Source: Paenibacillus castaneae
Lineage (GTDB): Bacteria > Bacillota > Bacilli > Paenibacillales > Paenibacillaceae
Assembly (NCBI RefSeq): GCF_002884445.1
Contig: NZ_KZ614144.1
Coordinates: forward strand, 5,506,712-5,570,711
DNA length: 64,000 bases
Direction: 5' to 3'
In this document: piece after piece, positions 1 to 8,629 of the stretch
Layout: every line of letters starts with the position of its first letter
Numbering within the stretch: the first letter of the stretch is position 1
Notes under the pieces: model-generated
Told to the model about the DNA's origin: nothing
Seen by the model: only the letters and a program-made list of their open reading frames with translations
Database searches by the model: none
Position numbers and translations under genes: made by a program

Positions 1-12
1 GGAGGGATTCAA

Positions 13-420
13 ATGAACGAACAACAATCTACAGCTGGTTCTACTAAACAAAGCCCAATAATGAACAAGATAGGCAGTGTATTTATTCCGGTACGAAATA
101 TTAAGGAGGCTCGAAACTGGTATTGCCGCGTTCTAGGCTTTCAGGAAGCAGATTGTCAAATTATGAATGATCACCTATGCCCGCTTCCAATGCAAGGTAC
201 TGGAATCATTCTGGACACCATGCCCATGTGGGGAGGCCAAGAGCCTGAAGGAGCTCCTACCATCCAAACGCCTGCATTTATGTTTCTTACCCATGACCTG
301 CATGGCTCTTTAGCATATATGAAGGAACTGGGTGTCGAGCTTGTAACAGAAATCGAACATGATCATTGGTTCGTGGTGAAAGACCCTGACGGAAATAAAT
401 TGATGATTTGCCGCGAGTAA
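13..420 (+). CDS. VOC (glyoxalase/bleomycin-resistance) family protein
   Basis: Protein of 135 aa with one vicinal-oxygen-chelate fold. Residues about 18-45 carry the opening beta-alpha unit (NIKEARNWYCRVLGF) and the C-terminus has the usual closing motif VVKDPDGNKLMI. The VOC family includes glyoxalases, dioxygenases and antibiotic-binding proteins; the substrate cannot be told from sequence. The start is supported by GGAGGG at positions 1-6. The gene is followed at once by a hairpin shared with the convergent GNAT gene, so it is probably monocistronic or the last gene of a unit that begins before the window. Confidence 0.8.
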   Translation: MNEQQSTAGSTKQSPIMNKIGSVFIPVRNIKEARNWYCRVLGFQEADCQIMNDHLCPLPMQGTGIILDTMPMWGGQEPEGAPTIQTPAFMFLTHDLHGSLAYMKELGVELVTEIEHDHWFVVKDPDGNKLMICRE

Positions 421-423
421 ATG

Positions 424-460
424 AAAATAAAAAAGGCTGCCATGCAGCCTTTTTTATTTT
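424..460. terminator. Bidirectional Rho-independent terminator
   Basis: The stem AAGGCTGC/GCAGCCTT is flanked by an A-run and a T-run, so it can end transcription both from the VOC gene (plus) and from the GNAT gene (minus). Confidence 0.85.
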
Positions 461-463
461 CGT

Positions 464-892
464 TTACGAAATATCTTTTTTGAAATAATAATGCCTGCTT
501 CCTGTCGGCGCTTCTTCTATAATAGCGATTTCTTTATAACCGTTCTTAACATAAAAATCAGGTGCTTGGAAGCTGAAGGTGTTCAGCTTAATAAACGTAC
601 ATTGTTTCTCTTTCCCAATATGTTCAATTTCATCTAAAAGGCGAGTGCCGTAGCCTAATCCTCGTTTCGATTCATTCAGCCACAGGATATCAACCTCAAT
701 CCAGTTCCAGCAAAGGACGCTGAGCAATCCGCCAACGATGGTGCCGTCTTCATCTTTTACGGTCAGGTTTATTTCCTCATAGCGAGACTGCAAGTGCTCA
801 GGAACATGCTTCGCATTAAACTCAATTAGTTTTCTCCTTACATATTCGCTCTCTTCTTTACTCCCTAAAGTAATATCCATGTTCGCTGTCAT
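464..892 (-). CDS. GNAT family N-acetyltransferase
   Basis: Protein of 142 aa. The acetyl-CoA-binding motif A (R-x-x-G-x-G form, in SKRGLGYGTRLLDEIE) lies at about residues 75-92, and the late motif FYVKNGYKE matches the family end. These enzymes transfer acetyl groups to small amines or proteins; the acceptor here is unknown. GGGGG lies 5-6 nt before the ATG. It converges on the VOC gene and shares its terminator. Confidence 0.8.
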   Translation of the reverse strand: MTANMDITLGSKEESEYVRRKLIEFNAKHVPEHLQSRYEEINLTVKDEDGTIVGGLLSVLCWNWIEVDILWLNESKRGLGYGTRLLDEIEHIGKEKQCTFIKLNTFSFQAPDFYVKNGYKEIAIIEEAPTGSRHYYFKKDIS

Positions 893-919
893 AGTAGCCC
901 CCTACGTTTAATTGTTTTA

Positions 920-1470
920 TTAGACTTGAAATAAAAATTCACTTATCTCCTTCATGTATTCGTCCCAGTTATAATCAACGTTCCTGATTATTTTCGTCGG
1001 AATTGCCCACTCCTTTAAGAGTTCACAGAATAAGTCTTGTGTATAGGACCAGCCTTCGGCTGCTCTTTGGAAATCAGCATCTGAGTGCAGGCCGCATACT
1101 TTGGCAAATTCCGATCCGCGCACATCACAAATCCATCTCCAATTCCCCTCCACGTTTACTTGAAAATAATAAATAAATATGGGATTCATGGAATAAATAA
1201 TTTCTATTATTCTTTTGGCTAATGCCTTGACCTTGTTTTCCTTCATCCCTTTAAAAAGAGCAACACTCACAATTCCTCATCAGAGCTTAATGAATCAATA
1301 GCAGGTGTATTAATAAATAACGGATTATGTGGGCTTGTTTCAAGAAATAGCTTATTTTTGATATGAAGAGCGGTTAAGCTATCAGATATAAAGCTTGCTG
1401 TTGTCGATTTGCCTGAGCCTGGCATTCCGTCAACGATAATAAGCCTGCTGTTCATCATGAAATTTTTCAC
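920..1470 (-). pseudogene. Decayed P-loop nucleotide kinase-like gene
   Basis: Two short consecutive frames look like the two ends of one protein. The upstream 67-codon frame starts with a Walker A loop (VDGMPGSGKSTTASF) and stops at TGA 1269-1267. The second, 116 codons, would need a GTG overlapping that stop and carries the tail (CDVRGSEFAKVCGLHSD, then a WDEYMKEISEFL end). From memory, intact relatives of this AAA/kinase-like family in Bacilli run to well over 200 aa, so roughly the middle third is missing and the frame is shifted. I infer an internal deletion with decay, not two genuine small genes. Confidence 0.65.
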
Positions 1471-1653
1471 TCCTTAAGGGGTATTTCTAATGGTCCACCT
1501 AAGATTGTCCAGCGTTTATTTGCACGGAATACTTTATCGATATATTGCCATATGACCAGCGGTGAGTTAAAATGAAGACTTTCATCCTTACTGCTCAGGA
1601 ATACTTTATAAATAAAGGCTTCATATACTAAAGAAAACGCGCAGGTGACTAAA

Positions 1654-2061
1654 ATGATTGAGATCAAAACTTCTAAGCTTAGTGATGGAGAGTTCAATAG
1701 AGGAGTATTTGCAAAACAAGATATCGCAAAAGGCGACCTTATCCATGAAGCACCTGTCATTCCTTATCTCAATGAGGAACATGTTTTTATAGAGAAAACA
1801 TTTCTTGCTGACTATGTGTTTGAATATGGAGCTAACCACACCGCCCTCCTTCTAGGATATGGCATGCTGTTTAACCATTCCTACGAGCCCAATGCGGATT
1901 ATGAAATAAACTTTGACAACCATACGGTTGACTTCTATGCCTATACAGATATTAAGGCTGGAGATGAAATACTAATCAACTATAATGGTGAAGTCGATTG
2001 TGATGATCCCTTATGGTTCAATGAAGAGAAAAAAGAAGACAACAAAGATGAAAACAATTAA
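1654..2061 (+). CDS. SET domain-containing protein
   Basis: Protein of 135 aa made of a single minimal SET domain. The motif NHSYEPN is at about residues 74-80 and GDEILINY at about 103-110; these correspond to the NHS-x-x-PN and GEEL-x-x-x-Y signatures that bind S-adenosylmethionine and the lysine channel. The family methylates protein lysines, but bacterial stand-alone versions have few known targets. The ATG at 1654 is preferred over the in-frame GTG at 1645 because AGGTG sits 6 nt before the ATG. The C-terminus is acidic (EEKKEDNKDENN). A strong terminator follows. Confidence 0.75.
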   Translation: MIEIKTSKLSDGEFNRGVFAKQDIAKGDLIHEAPVIPYLNEEHVFIEKTFLADYVFEYGANHTALLLGYGMLFNHSYEPNADYEINFDNHTVDFYAYTDIKAGDEILINYNGEVDCDDPLWFNEEKKEDNKDENN

Positions 2062-2084
2062 TCTTATACCTTCTACATGATTAG

Positions 2085-2120
2085 AACAGACTGCCATCAC
2101 TTGATGACAGTCTGTTTTTT
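2085..2120 (+). terminator. Rho-independent terminator after the SET gene
   Basis: Near-perfect stem AACAGACTG-n-CATCA paired with TGATG-n-CAGTCTGTT, followed by a run of T. Confidence 0.85.
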
Positions 2121-2276
2121 ATTAATCCACAAGGGTCTGAAACCACATTTAAAAGATCTTCTTATATGTGTATATCACAGCCATCAAAGGGCAGCGCCTG
2201 CTAAATGAGCTCGACTGCGTGCGCAATTTCACTTTTTTGAAATTCAGACAATTGGCTTTCATTCCCGTTCCAGCTT

Positions 2277-3188
2277 TCAACCACCAGAAGTCTTGTCCAT
2301 CTTCCGCTGTAGATCCCTTATGTTTTTCCACGATACAAGCTGAATGTTCTCACTATCAATTATACTTTTAATCTCAGGATCCATCAGTAGTCGATATTCC
2401 AGTTCTCTCTCACGGAAATGAGGAGTTACGGCTTTTAGCTCGTCTGTAACGATAGAGGGATGAACAGTCCATTGCGTGATTCCTGGTTTTAGATTTTTTA
2501 GAAGCTCGATTAATTGGTTCTTTAGATCCTCGTAGCCCTCTTCATCGCTAAGCTGATAAGGAAGACTAACTAAATCATCAATTAACAGTATGCCTCGACT
2601 CTTAGCAGTATCTATTCTTTTACGGAATATTTCCTTCTGATTGCTGCTGAAATAGGGCTGCTCTACAATTTTCAGAGGCAAAAGAAAAGGCAGTCGGTAC
2701 TTCTCACACAAATCGAAAGCGATCTCCAGAAAATCACGACCATGGTGTAGTCCCATTATGCTGCCCCCATGGTTATCCAGATGAGTGGGATCAATGCCTA
2801 AGCGCATAGCGCTTTGAATTTGTGCATCCAACTCCGCTCTCACGTCTTCGGGATCTGCATTTTGTTCTACAAGAGAAGCGTTATGATGGAAATAACCATC
2901 TGCAGTCGTTAAGCTTTCAAGCACTTTTTGCTGATACAGCGGCTTAAATGAATATTTTTCGTTACTTGTTAGGGTAAGATGTATACCGATGCTGCTTAGA
3001 TTCCTCTGTGAACCAATAAGCGCTGCTTCCTTAGCAGCGGAACATGGCATCATTATAGATGTAGAAGTAATAGCAGCTTGCTCGAACAAATGAATAACAG
3101 CTTGGTTGGTCGCCTTAGTCAATCCGAAATCATCTGCATTAATAATCAACAATCGGTCGCCTGATGAAAAACCAAATTCTTCGAACAT
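2277..3188 (-). CDS. ChbG/HpnK (YdjC) family deacetylase
   Basis: Protein of 303 aa. The N-terminal IINADDFGLT (residues 15-24) holds the paired metal-binding aspartates of the YdjC fold; GIHLTL follows and HLDNHGG near residue 140 gives the histidine ligands. The family removes acetyl groups from chito-oligosaccharides or other N-acetylated sugars, with Mg2+ or Zn2+. AGGAGG lies 7-8 nt before the ATG. It stands alone and is divergent from the AraC gene at 3426. The true substrate is not deducible; a lipid-linked or diacetyl sugar is also possible. Confidence 0.85.
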   Translation of the reverse strand: MFEEFGFSSGDRLLIINADDFGLTKATNQAVIHLFEQAAITSTSIMMPCSAAKEAALIGSQRNLSSIGIHLTLTSNEKYSFKPLYQQKVLESLTTADGYFHHNASLVEQNADPEDVRAELDAQIQSAMRLGIDPTHLDNHGGSIMGLHHGRDFLEIAFDLCEKYRLPFLLPLKIVEQPYFSSNQKEIFRKRIDTAKSRGILLIDDLVSLPYQLSDEEGYEDLKNQLIELLKNLKPGITQWTVHPSIVTDELKAVTPHFRERELEYRLLMDPEIKSIIDSENIQLVSWKNIRDLQRKMDKTSGG

Positions 3189-3425
3189 GAAACTGACCTC
3201 CTATATATAAATACTTGTAATCTGTTTTGATAAGAACAGCGATGCATACATGTCATCATGTTTGGCCTTGTTTACCAACTAACAGCAGCTTTATATTCTT
3301 GCTTTAAAAATATAGTGAATTATCAATAGAATATGAATTAGTAGCAGAAAAGAAAATACCTATCATTTGACTGGTTGTAAATGAAAAATATGACATTAAT
3401 ATAATATTAAAGGAGGCGAATTATT

Positions 3426-4208
3426 TTGGAGCTTGAGTATCATCCATATCTTGTACCCCATGTCTTTCTATTTGCAGACCGAAGATGTTATCCGGATTGG
3501 AAGATTCAGAAGACAACAATTGACTTTCATGATCTCACTTTTGTAATTGAGGGCAAGGCCAATTATTTCATTAACGGAGAAAAATTCTCCGTAGAAGCTG
3601 GAGATCTTGTCTACGTTCCGGAGGGCAGTGTCCGAGAAGCCAATACTTTCTGGGGTTGTACTATGAAAGCGTATCCCTTCAATTTCTTATGGGCTGAACC
3701 GCATAATCATGTCCATCTTCCGTTCGGAGTCATCACGAAGAAAGTAATTACCAAGGAAATTATTGGCTACATTCGTGAATTCAACCAGGTCTGGATGAGT
3801 AAGCAACCGTTTTACATGATACAAGCTCGAGCATTGTTCGAACTCATCCTCCACCGTCTGCTCAGCAACTTTAATCGGCAATCGACGACTGGAACCGATA
3901 CACGGATTAAAAAACTAACCAGCTTCATTGCTGATCATTATTCGGAAGATATTACAATTAACGATTTGGCGGAAAAGTTAAACCTTCACCCCGTCTACAT
4001 AGGTAAATTATTTAAAGAGAACACCGGTTCGAGCTACAAGAAATATTTACAACGAATTCGCATCAACAACGCCGAAGCCATGCTATCCATTGGCGACTTT
4101 ACGGTGAGAGAAGCCGCTGAACGTTGCGGCTTTCATGATATATCCTATTTCAGCAAAGTTTTCAAGGAAATGAAAGGATATCCTCCTTCAATTGCTAAAA
4201 AGCTTTAA
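3426..4208 (+). CDS. AraC family transcriptional regulator
   Basis: Protein of 260 aa with an N-terminal cupin-like ligand domain (about 10-125; FINGEKFSVEAGDLVYVPEG) and a C-terminal double helix-turn-helix (about 160-258, ending in ISYFSKVFKEMKGYPPS). The start is TTG: AAAGGAGG at 3411-3418 lies 7-8 nt upstream and no closer ATG is in frame. Regulators of this shape usually control sugar-transport or glycosidase genes. The nearest candidate is the convergent sugar-binding lipoprotein gene that ends at 4296, an inference from position only. Confidence 0.87.
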   Translation: MELEYHPYLVPHVFLFADRRCYPDWKIQKTTIDFHDLTFVIEGKANYFINGEKFSVEAGDLVYVPEGSVREANTFWGCTMKAYPFNFLWAEPHNHVHLPFGVITKKVITKEIIGYIREFNQVWMSKQPFYMIQARALFELILHRLLSNFNRQSTTGTDTRIKKLTSFIADHYSEDITINDLAEKLNLHPVYIGKLFKENTGSSYKKYLQRIRINNAEAMLSIGDFTVREAAERCGFHDISYFSKVFKEMKGYPPSIAKKL

Positions 4209-4237
4209 TATGTCTCGCCGCAATCATCTAGAATATT

Positions 4238-4274
4238 GCAATCCCCTCTAATCTTAATCGGTTAGAGGGGATTG
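4238..4274. terminator. Hairpin between convergent genes
   Basis: Perfect 14-bp inverted repeat GCAATCCCCTCTAA/TTAGAGGGGATTGC between the araC-type stop and the binding-protein stop. T-runs on either side are poor, so it is a terminator or a stabilising 3' hairpin. Confidence 0.65.
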
Positions 4275-4295
4275 CTGATCATTTATATGTTGTTG

Positions 4296-5687
4296 TTACT
4301 TTTGCCAAATTTCGTCTACTGCTGCCTGGAACGGCACTTTATATTTCTCGACGACGGTCGATACCGAAATGCCTTCCAGTACTTCTCCAACAAATTCGTA
4401 ATACGGCATGGAAGGATACCCGTCTTTGCCCTCGATAACTTTGATGCTCTCTCCCGCCATCTTCGCATTATTGAGATCGTCCATGTTGCTGAATAACGTT
4501 TCGAACCTTGATTGCTTCGGATAGTCATAGATTGAATCGATATCGTTGATCTTCTCATAAATATAAACCAACTGCTCAGGGTTTTCGACTACGCTAGGAA
4601 TCGTCAAGTAGTTTGGAATCGTATTATGGGAGTTATATTGAGTAGCGCTAGGCCCTTTAGGAAATGGCAGGAACCCAATGTCAATATCCGGCATATCCTT
4701 TTTGAAATTTTCCATTTCATAATCGTTGCTTGCAATCATTAACGTGTTGCCTTGGCGGAAAAATTGACCTGGCTCAGTCCAATCTCCGCCTTCCGTAGGT
4801 CTGGCGACGGACTCGGTTGCGAGTCGTGACAAGAAGTTCAATACTTCCAACGTTTTGGGATCCTCGAGGTTTTGCTTATCTTCCATTACTAGATTCGCTT
4901 CATTCGCAGCCATGGCTTGAATAAGAATCGAAGCGCTAGCTAGCCCCCATACATCGAGTTTGCCATCGTTATTCGTATCTTTGTTCGCTTCTTTCGCAAC
5001 CTGTATGAAATTATCCCAATTCCAGTTTTCTTCCTTCACATATTCCTGCAACGACTTTAAACCCAATTGATTCATCAAAGTGCGGTTATAGAAGATGCCC
5101 GATGATGCGCCGTTAATACCTGCCCTAAATCCATAACCTCTTCCTTCGAACTGAGAGTACTCGTTCGTATATTGCTGAATGAACACTTTCTCATTTTTCG
5201 TGTATTCATCCACTGGCGTGAACAAGCCTTGTTTAACCAGTCCTGGAATCATCCATGGCCTAGCTACTCGAATAATATCGCCGATCGGCGCTCCTGCTGC
5301 CAATGAAGCCGTTAATTTCTCTTGATATTCTCCGTAATCGACAACAACGTATTCCACTTTGAAATTGTGTTTTTTCATTAAAGCATCAAGATTTTCCTTC
5401 ATCTTAATGCTGTCTGGGTTGTCTCCCTTAATCGACTCATCGTACCAGGATACCCACTTGATCGTCCGGCCACCCATATCGAAATCCATTTCTGGTGTAC
5501 CGCTCAATTCTTCTTCTCCAGTTGATTCGTTTTTTCCGTTTTCCGTCGCATTCGACGCAGCAGGCGTGCTTCCGTCATCATTCCCGGTTCCATTACTGTT
5601 TTTACCTCCGCCTGAACCACTGCTGCATGCCGCCATAAGTATCAAAATCAGACTACAGAACAGCAGCATTGTTTTACGCTTCCACAT
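4296..5687 (-). CDS. Sugar ABC transporter substrate-binding lipoprotein
   Basis: Protein of 463 aa with a lipoprotein signal (lipobox LMAAC, Cys21) followed by a Ser/Gly/Asn-rich linker to about residue 60 and a family-1 extracellular solute-binding domain. It would be anchored outside the membrane and deliver an oligosaccharide to a permease. GGGGG precedes the ATG. No permease or ATPase gene is adjacent: the next gene upstream on this strand is a different binding protein with its own terminator. It may therefore work with permeases elsewhere, or those at 7.7-9.6 kb. A cre-like sequence lies at about -40. Confidence 0.85.
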   Translation of the reverse strand: MWKRKTMLLFCSLILILMAACSSGSGGGKNSNGTGNDDGSTPAASNATENGKNESTGEEELSGTPEMDFDMGGRTIKWVSWYDESIKGDNPDSIKMKENLDALMKKHNFKVEYVVVDYGEYQEKLTASLAAGAPIGDIIRVARPWMIPGLVKQGLFTPVDEYTKNEKVFIQQYTNEYSQFEGRGYGFRAGINGASSGIFYNRTLMNQLGLKSLQEYVKEENWNWDNFIQVAKEANKDTNNDGKLDVWGLASASILIQAMAANEANLVMEDKQNLEDPKTLEVLNFLSRLATESVARPTEGGDWTEPGQFFRQGNTLMIASNDYEMENFKKDMPDIDIGFLPFPKGPSATQYNSHNTIPNYLTIPSVVENPEQLVYIYEKINDIDSIYDYPKQSRFETLFSNMDDLNNAKMAGESIKVIEGKDGYPSMPYYEFVGEVLEGISVSTVVEKYKVPFQAAVDEIWQK

Positions 5688-5723
5688 GAATTTTCCCCCT
5701 TAGCAATTGGTTACACCCAACAC

Positions 5724-5738
5724 GTGTAGCGCTTTCAA
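5724..5738 (-). promoter_or_regulatory. Possible CcpA (cre-like) operator
   Basis: On the minus strand the sequence TTGAAAGCGCTACAC has a perfect TGAAAGC half-site and a degenerate second half. It lies about 40 bp upstream of the binding-protein start codon, where catabolite repression would act. At least one consensus position is mismatched, so this is only a candidate. Confidence 0.25.
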
Positions 5739-5904
5739 AACGAAATCGATTCGCTTCAATGGTTGCTTGGTTGCTATTCGCGCGAAACTGATCATTGATG
5801 AGCCACTACATTGAATATGATATAACTACTCATGATTACGAACTATAGAGGAATTAAAAACTATTTGTAACTTTTAAAGAATACATCCTGCCCATGTGAG
5901 ATCG

Positions 5905-5941
5905 AAAAAAAACACAATGCGATAGTGAGTCGCATTGTGTT
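5905..5941 (-). terminator. Terminator after the second binding-protein gene
   Basis: Stem AACACAATGCGA paired with TCGCATTGTGTT; read on the minus strand it is followed by an eight-base T-run. It lies about 55 nt after the stop at 5996 and separates the two solute-binding protein genes. Confidence 0.88.
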
Positions 5942-5995
5942 GCTTCATGTAAATGATATATAGTATGTCCAGATGGTTCAGGCAGCGTTGTCTAA

Positions 5996-7546
5996 TTATT
6001 TTTTGCTTGCAGCCGCCCATGCATCCAGCTGCTTCTGTTTCTCAGCGATGATCTTGTCAATTCCCGCTGCTTTCAATTGTTTATTGAATTCAGGCAGTTT
6101 GGACACCGGATCTACAGTCCCCGTCTCCAAAGCAACTTTATATTGATTCTGAACGTTCGTTACCGCTGCTATTTCGGTTTTGACGGCATCAGCATTAAAG
6201 GTGAAGCCCAGCGCTTTCGATTTTATGGCATTTCTATTAAATTCTGCCAGCTGATTCCAAAGCTCCGTATCATCCCCGTTCCATATGTGGGACAAGAACT
6301 GATTGCCGAACATCCATCCCATTTGCAGGTTATATCCAGAATTCGTTGCATCAACACCTTTCGGGTAATCGATGACGTTGTCGGACACTTTCACGTAATG
6401 TGTATCTTCAATACCATAGTCCAGCAGATTAATGAATTGTTTATCGGTGTACATTAGATTGAGCAGCATCATTGCTCTCTCGGGATCCTTCGAGTTTCTT
6501 GCAATACTCCACATAATCGAAGTAATGTTGTATGTTGCTGTAGCTGCAGGTCTGAAATGTATAGACACCATTTCCTTGCTTGTTGACCTCGATTCTTGAC
6601 TTTCAATGCCTGGCTTCATATGGGATATGAACGAGAAAGCTTTGCCCGATTTAACCAAATTGTATTGTGTCTCGGTGCTTGTAGCGGCGTCCTTGGCAAT
6701 ATAGCCTGCTAGATTCCATCTTCTGACCGTATTCAGCATTTCTGCGTATTCCGGTGTCTCATACATATTGACGACCTGAAGATTGTTGTCATAGCCTGGA
6801 AGAACGCCCAATCCTTCACCCAAGTTATCAAAGAAACTATTAACGTAAATATCAATTATAGAAGTTAAGTACTTGACCGTTGGAATGATGCCCGGCTCAT
6901 TGTCCTTAATTATTTTGAATACAGCGTCCAAATCGTCTAGCGATTTAATCGCGGTCGTGTCTATGTTATATTTATCAACCAAATCTTTCCGCATTGTGAT
7001 TCCATAGTCTGCAGCCAAATCCCTGATGCTCGGAACGCCGTAAATTTTGCTGTTGATTCTTGTTGCATTTAAGAACGCCGGATCAAGGGAATCAAGTGCT
7101 TCCGTAATTCCTTGCCCTTGTTCCGCTAAATAATTGTCAAGCTCAAGAAGCTGCCCTTTAGCTACATCCTGGCTGTAGGTTCCGAGACCGCTTACGATTA
7201 GGTCGATCTGCTCATTGCCCGACATCATCAGCGTTTTTTGTTGAGACCAAGCACCAAAGCCGATCGGAACGAGCTTTACGGTCGCATTAATTTTTTCCTT
7301 CGTTAATTTATTAATTTCGTCCGAGACCAGCTTCATATCCTTTGGTTCGCCGCCAACAGGAAATACCATCACGAGCTCAACGGGCTTCAATGCTGCGCTG
7401 CCGTTGCCGCTTCCTCCGTCTGCCGCTGCTCCAGCTTTCCCTGAATTGGTGCTGTTTTTGCCCCCATTGCCGCATGCAGTAATTAACATGGTGAATGCCA
7501 ACGCTAAGATGAGAAATGCTTTTGCCACTTTTTTATTTTTTATCAT
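5996..7546 (-). CDS. Extracellular solute-binding lipoprotein (LplA/YtcQ type)
   Basis: Protein of 516 aa with a lipoprotein signal (lipobox LITAC, Cys25) and a Gly/Ser/Asn-rich linker. Large binding proteins of this length normally pair with LplB/LplC-type permeases that use a shared ATPase encoded elsewhere, which fits the two permease genes just upstream. The ATG at 7546 is preferred over longer forms because GGGAGGT lies 8 nt before it. It is separated from the upstream permease by 177 bp that carry a two-box regulatory repeat, so it has its own promoter. Confidence 0.9.
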   Translation of the reverse strand: MIKNKKVAKAFLILALAFTMLITACGNGGKNSTNSGKAGAAADGGSGNGSAALKPVELVMVFPVGGEPKDMKLVSDEINKLTKEKINATVKLVPIGFGAWSQQKTLMMSGNEQIDLIVSGLGTYSQDVAKGQLLELDNYLAEQGQGITEALDSLDPAFLNATRINSKIYGVPSIRDLAADYGITMRKDLVDKYNIDTTAIKSLDDLDAVFKIIKDNEPGIIPTVKYLTSIIDIYVNSFFDNLGEGLGVLPGYDNNLQVVNMYETPEYAEMLNTVRRWNLAGYIAKDAATSTETQYNLVKSGKAFSFISHMKPGIESQESRSTSKEMVSIHFRPAATATYNITSIMWSIARNSKDPERAMMLLNLMYTDKQFINLLDYGIEDTHYVKVSDNVIDYPKGVDATNSGYNLQMGWMFGNQFLSHIWNGDDTELWNQLAEFNRNAIKSKALGFTFNADAVKTEIAAVTNVQNQYKVALETGTVDPVSKLPEFNKQLKAAGIDKIIAEKQKQLDAWAAASKK

Positions 7547-7628
7547 TTCTATGACCTCCCTGTTTATAGTAATTAAAGCGCGTACTCTTAGTAGAATAGT
7601 TGAAAATATACGACCCATCTATCAGATT

Positions 7629-7658
7629 TCCGACATTCCATTTTCGATTTTCCGTTGA
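7629..7658 (-). promoter_or_regulatory. Two-box direct repeat, probable response-regulator operator
   Basis: Minus-strand boxes with CGGA cores 22 bp apart: a perfect ATGTCGGA (7636-7629) and an upstream degenerate copy ending at 7651. The proximal box lies 83 bp upstream of the binding-protein ATG. The same layout occurs at 9701-9730 and 17669-17698. Two boxes two helical turns apart is the usual site form for AraC-type regulators. Confidence 0.6.
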
Positions 7659-7723
7659 AAATCATTATATTTGGAAAGTCTAGCAGAATATTATCAAGTC
7701 GTCTTGATTACTAGCAATTATTC

Positions 7724-8614
7724 TTATCCCTTAACAGCACCAATCGTCAGTCCCTTCACGAAATACTTCTGGAAGAATGGATAGGCGATCAATAACGGGA
7801 TTACCCCTATAGCGGCCATCGCCATCCGCATGGATGCAAGGGGGATTTTCGCGGCAATCTCAGCGCCTCGGCCGCCTGATTGAGTTGAATTTTGTAAAAA
7901 CTGAACATCCAGCAAAATGCGGTTCAACAAGTTCTGAAGACTGTAGTAATGAGAATCTGTTAAATAAATCAAACCGTTAAACCAGTCATTCCAATACATG
8001 ATCGTATAGAACAAGCCTACCGTAGCCAGCACCGGCGTTGACAGCGGCAATATGATTCGATAGAAAATTTTCCATTCCTTCGCTCCGTCGATGTAGGCCG
8101 ATTCGATAATAGCTGGCGGAATAGAGCTTGCGAAAAAGGTCCGCATGAGGATGATATAAAATCCATTCATCAGTAAGCCTGGTATGATCAAAGCCAGTAT
8201 CGTATTTTTTAAATCAAAATAATTCGTATAAAGCAAATAGGTTGGCACAAGGCCTCCGTTAAACAGCATCGTAAAAAACACGTAAAATGCGAGCGAATTA
8301 CGGAACGGCATTTCAAGCCGCGAAAGCGGATACGCTACCATAGCTGTAAGCGTCAATCCCAGTGCTGTGCCCAAGACAGTTGATATAACGGTGATGCTGT
8401 AAGCACGGAATATTTCCGAAGAGCTGTTCCACAAATAGCTGTATGCGGAGAAGCTAATTTTATTAGGAAAAAAGGCGTACCCGCTGCGGACAAGCTCCAT
8501 ATCTTCCGTAAGAGAGGAGGAGAACAACAGCCAGAACGGCATGACACAGAAAAAGGTGAAAACCAGCATAATAATATTAATTATCCATTGATACAGCTTA
8601 CCCGTTGATTGCAT
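7724..8614 (-). CDS. Carbohydrate ABC transporter permease (LplC/YtcP type)
   Basis: Protein of 296 aa with six predicted membrane helices and the conserved cytoplasmic EAA loop (ESAYIDGAKEWKIFYRIILPLS), which docks on the transporter ATPase. The C-terminus FVKGLTIGAVKG is the standard end of this permease family. It lies 15 nt after the partner permease gene, so the two are co-transcribed. No ATPase gene is present; such systems usually share an MsmX/UgpC-like ATPase, known for the family but not seen here. Confidence 0.93.
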   Translation of the reverse strand: MQSTGKLYQWIINIIMLVFTFFCVMPFWLLFSSSLTEDMELVRSGYAFFPNKISFSAYSYLWNSSSEIFRAYSITVISTVLGTALGLTLTAMVAYPLSRLEMPFRNSLAFYVFFTMLFNGGLVPTYLLYTNYFDLKNTILALIIPGLLMNGFYIILMRTFFASSIPPAIIESAYIDGAKEWKIFYRIILPLSTPVLATVGLFYTIMYWNDWFNGLIYLTDSHYYSLQNLLNRILLDVQFLQNSTQSGGRGAEIAAKIPLASMRMAMAAIGVIPLLIAYPFFQKYFVKGLTIGAVKG

Positions 8615-8629
8615 AGAGTCTCTCCCTTT

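Noticed and set aside
2149-2371. Short frames on both strands just downstream of the deacetylase gene
   Set aside because: They overlap each other and the deacetylase's 3' end, lack ribosome sites and match nothing known.
5724-5738. Strong catabolite-repression operator at the binding-protein promoter
   Set aside because: Only one half-site is perfect; kept solely as a low-confidence candidate.
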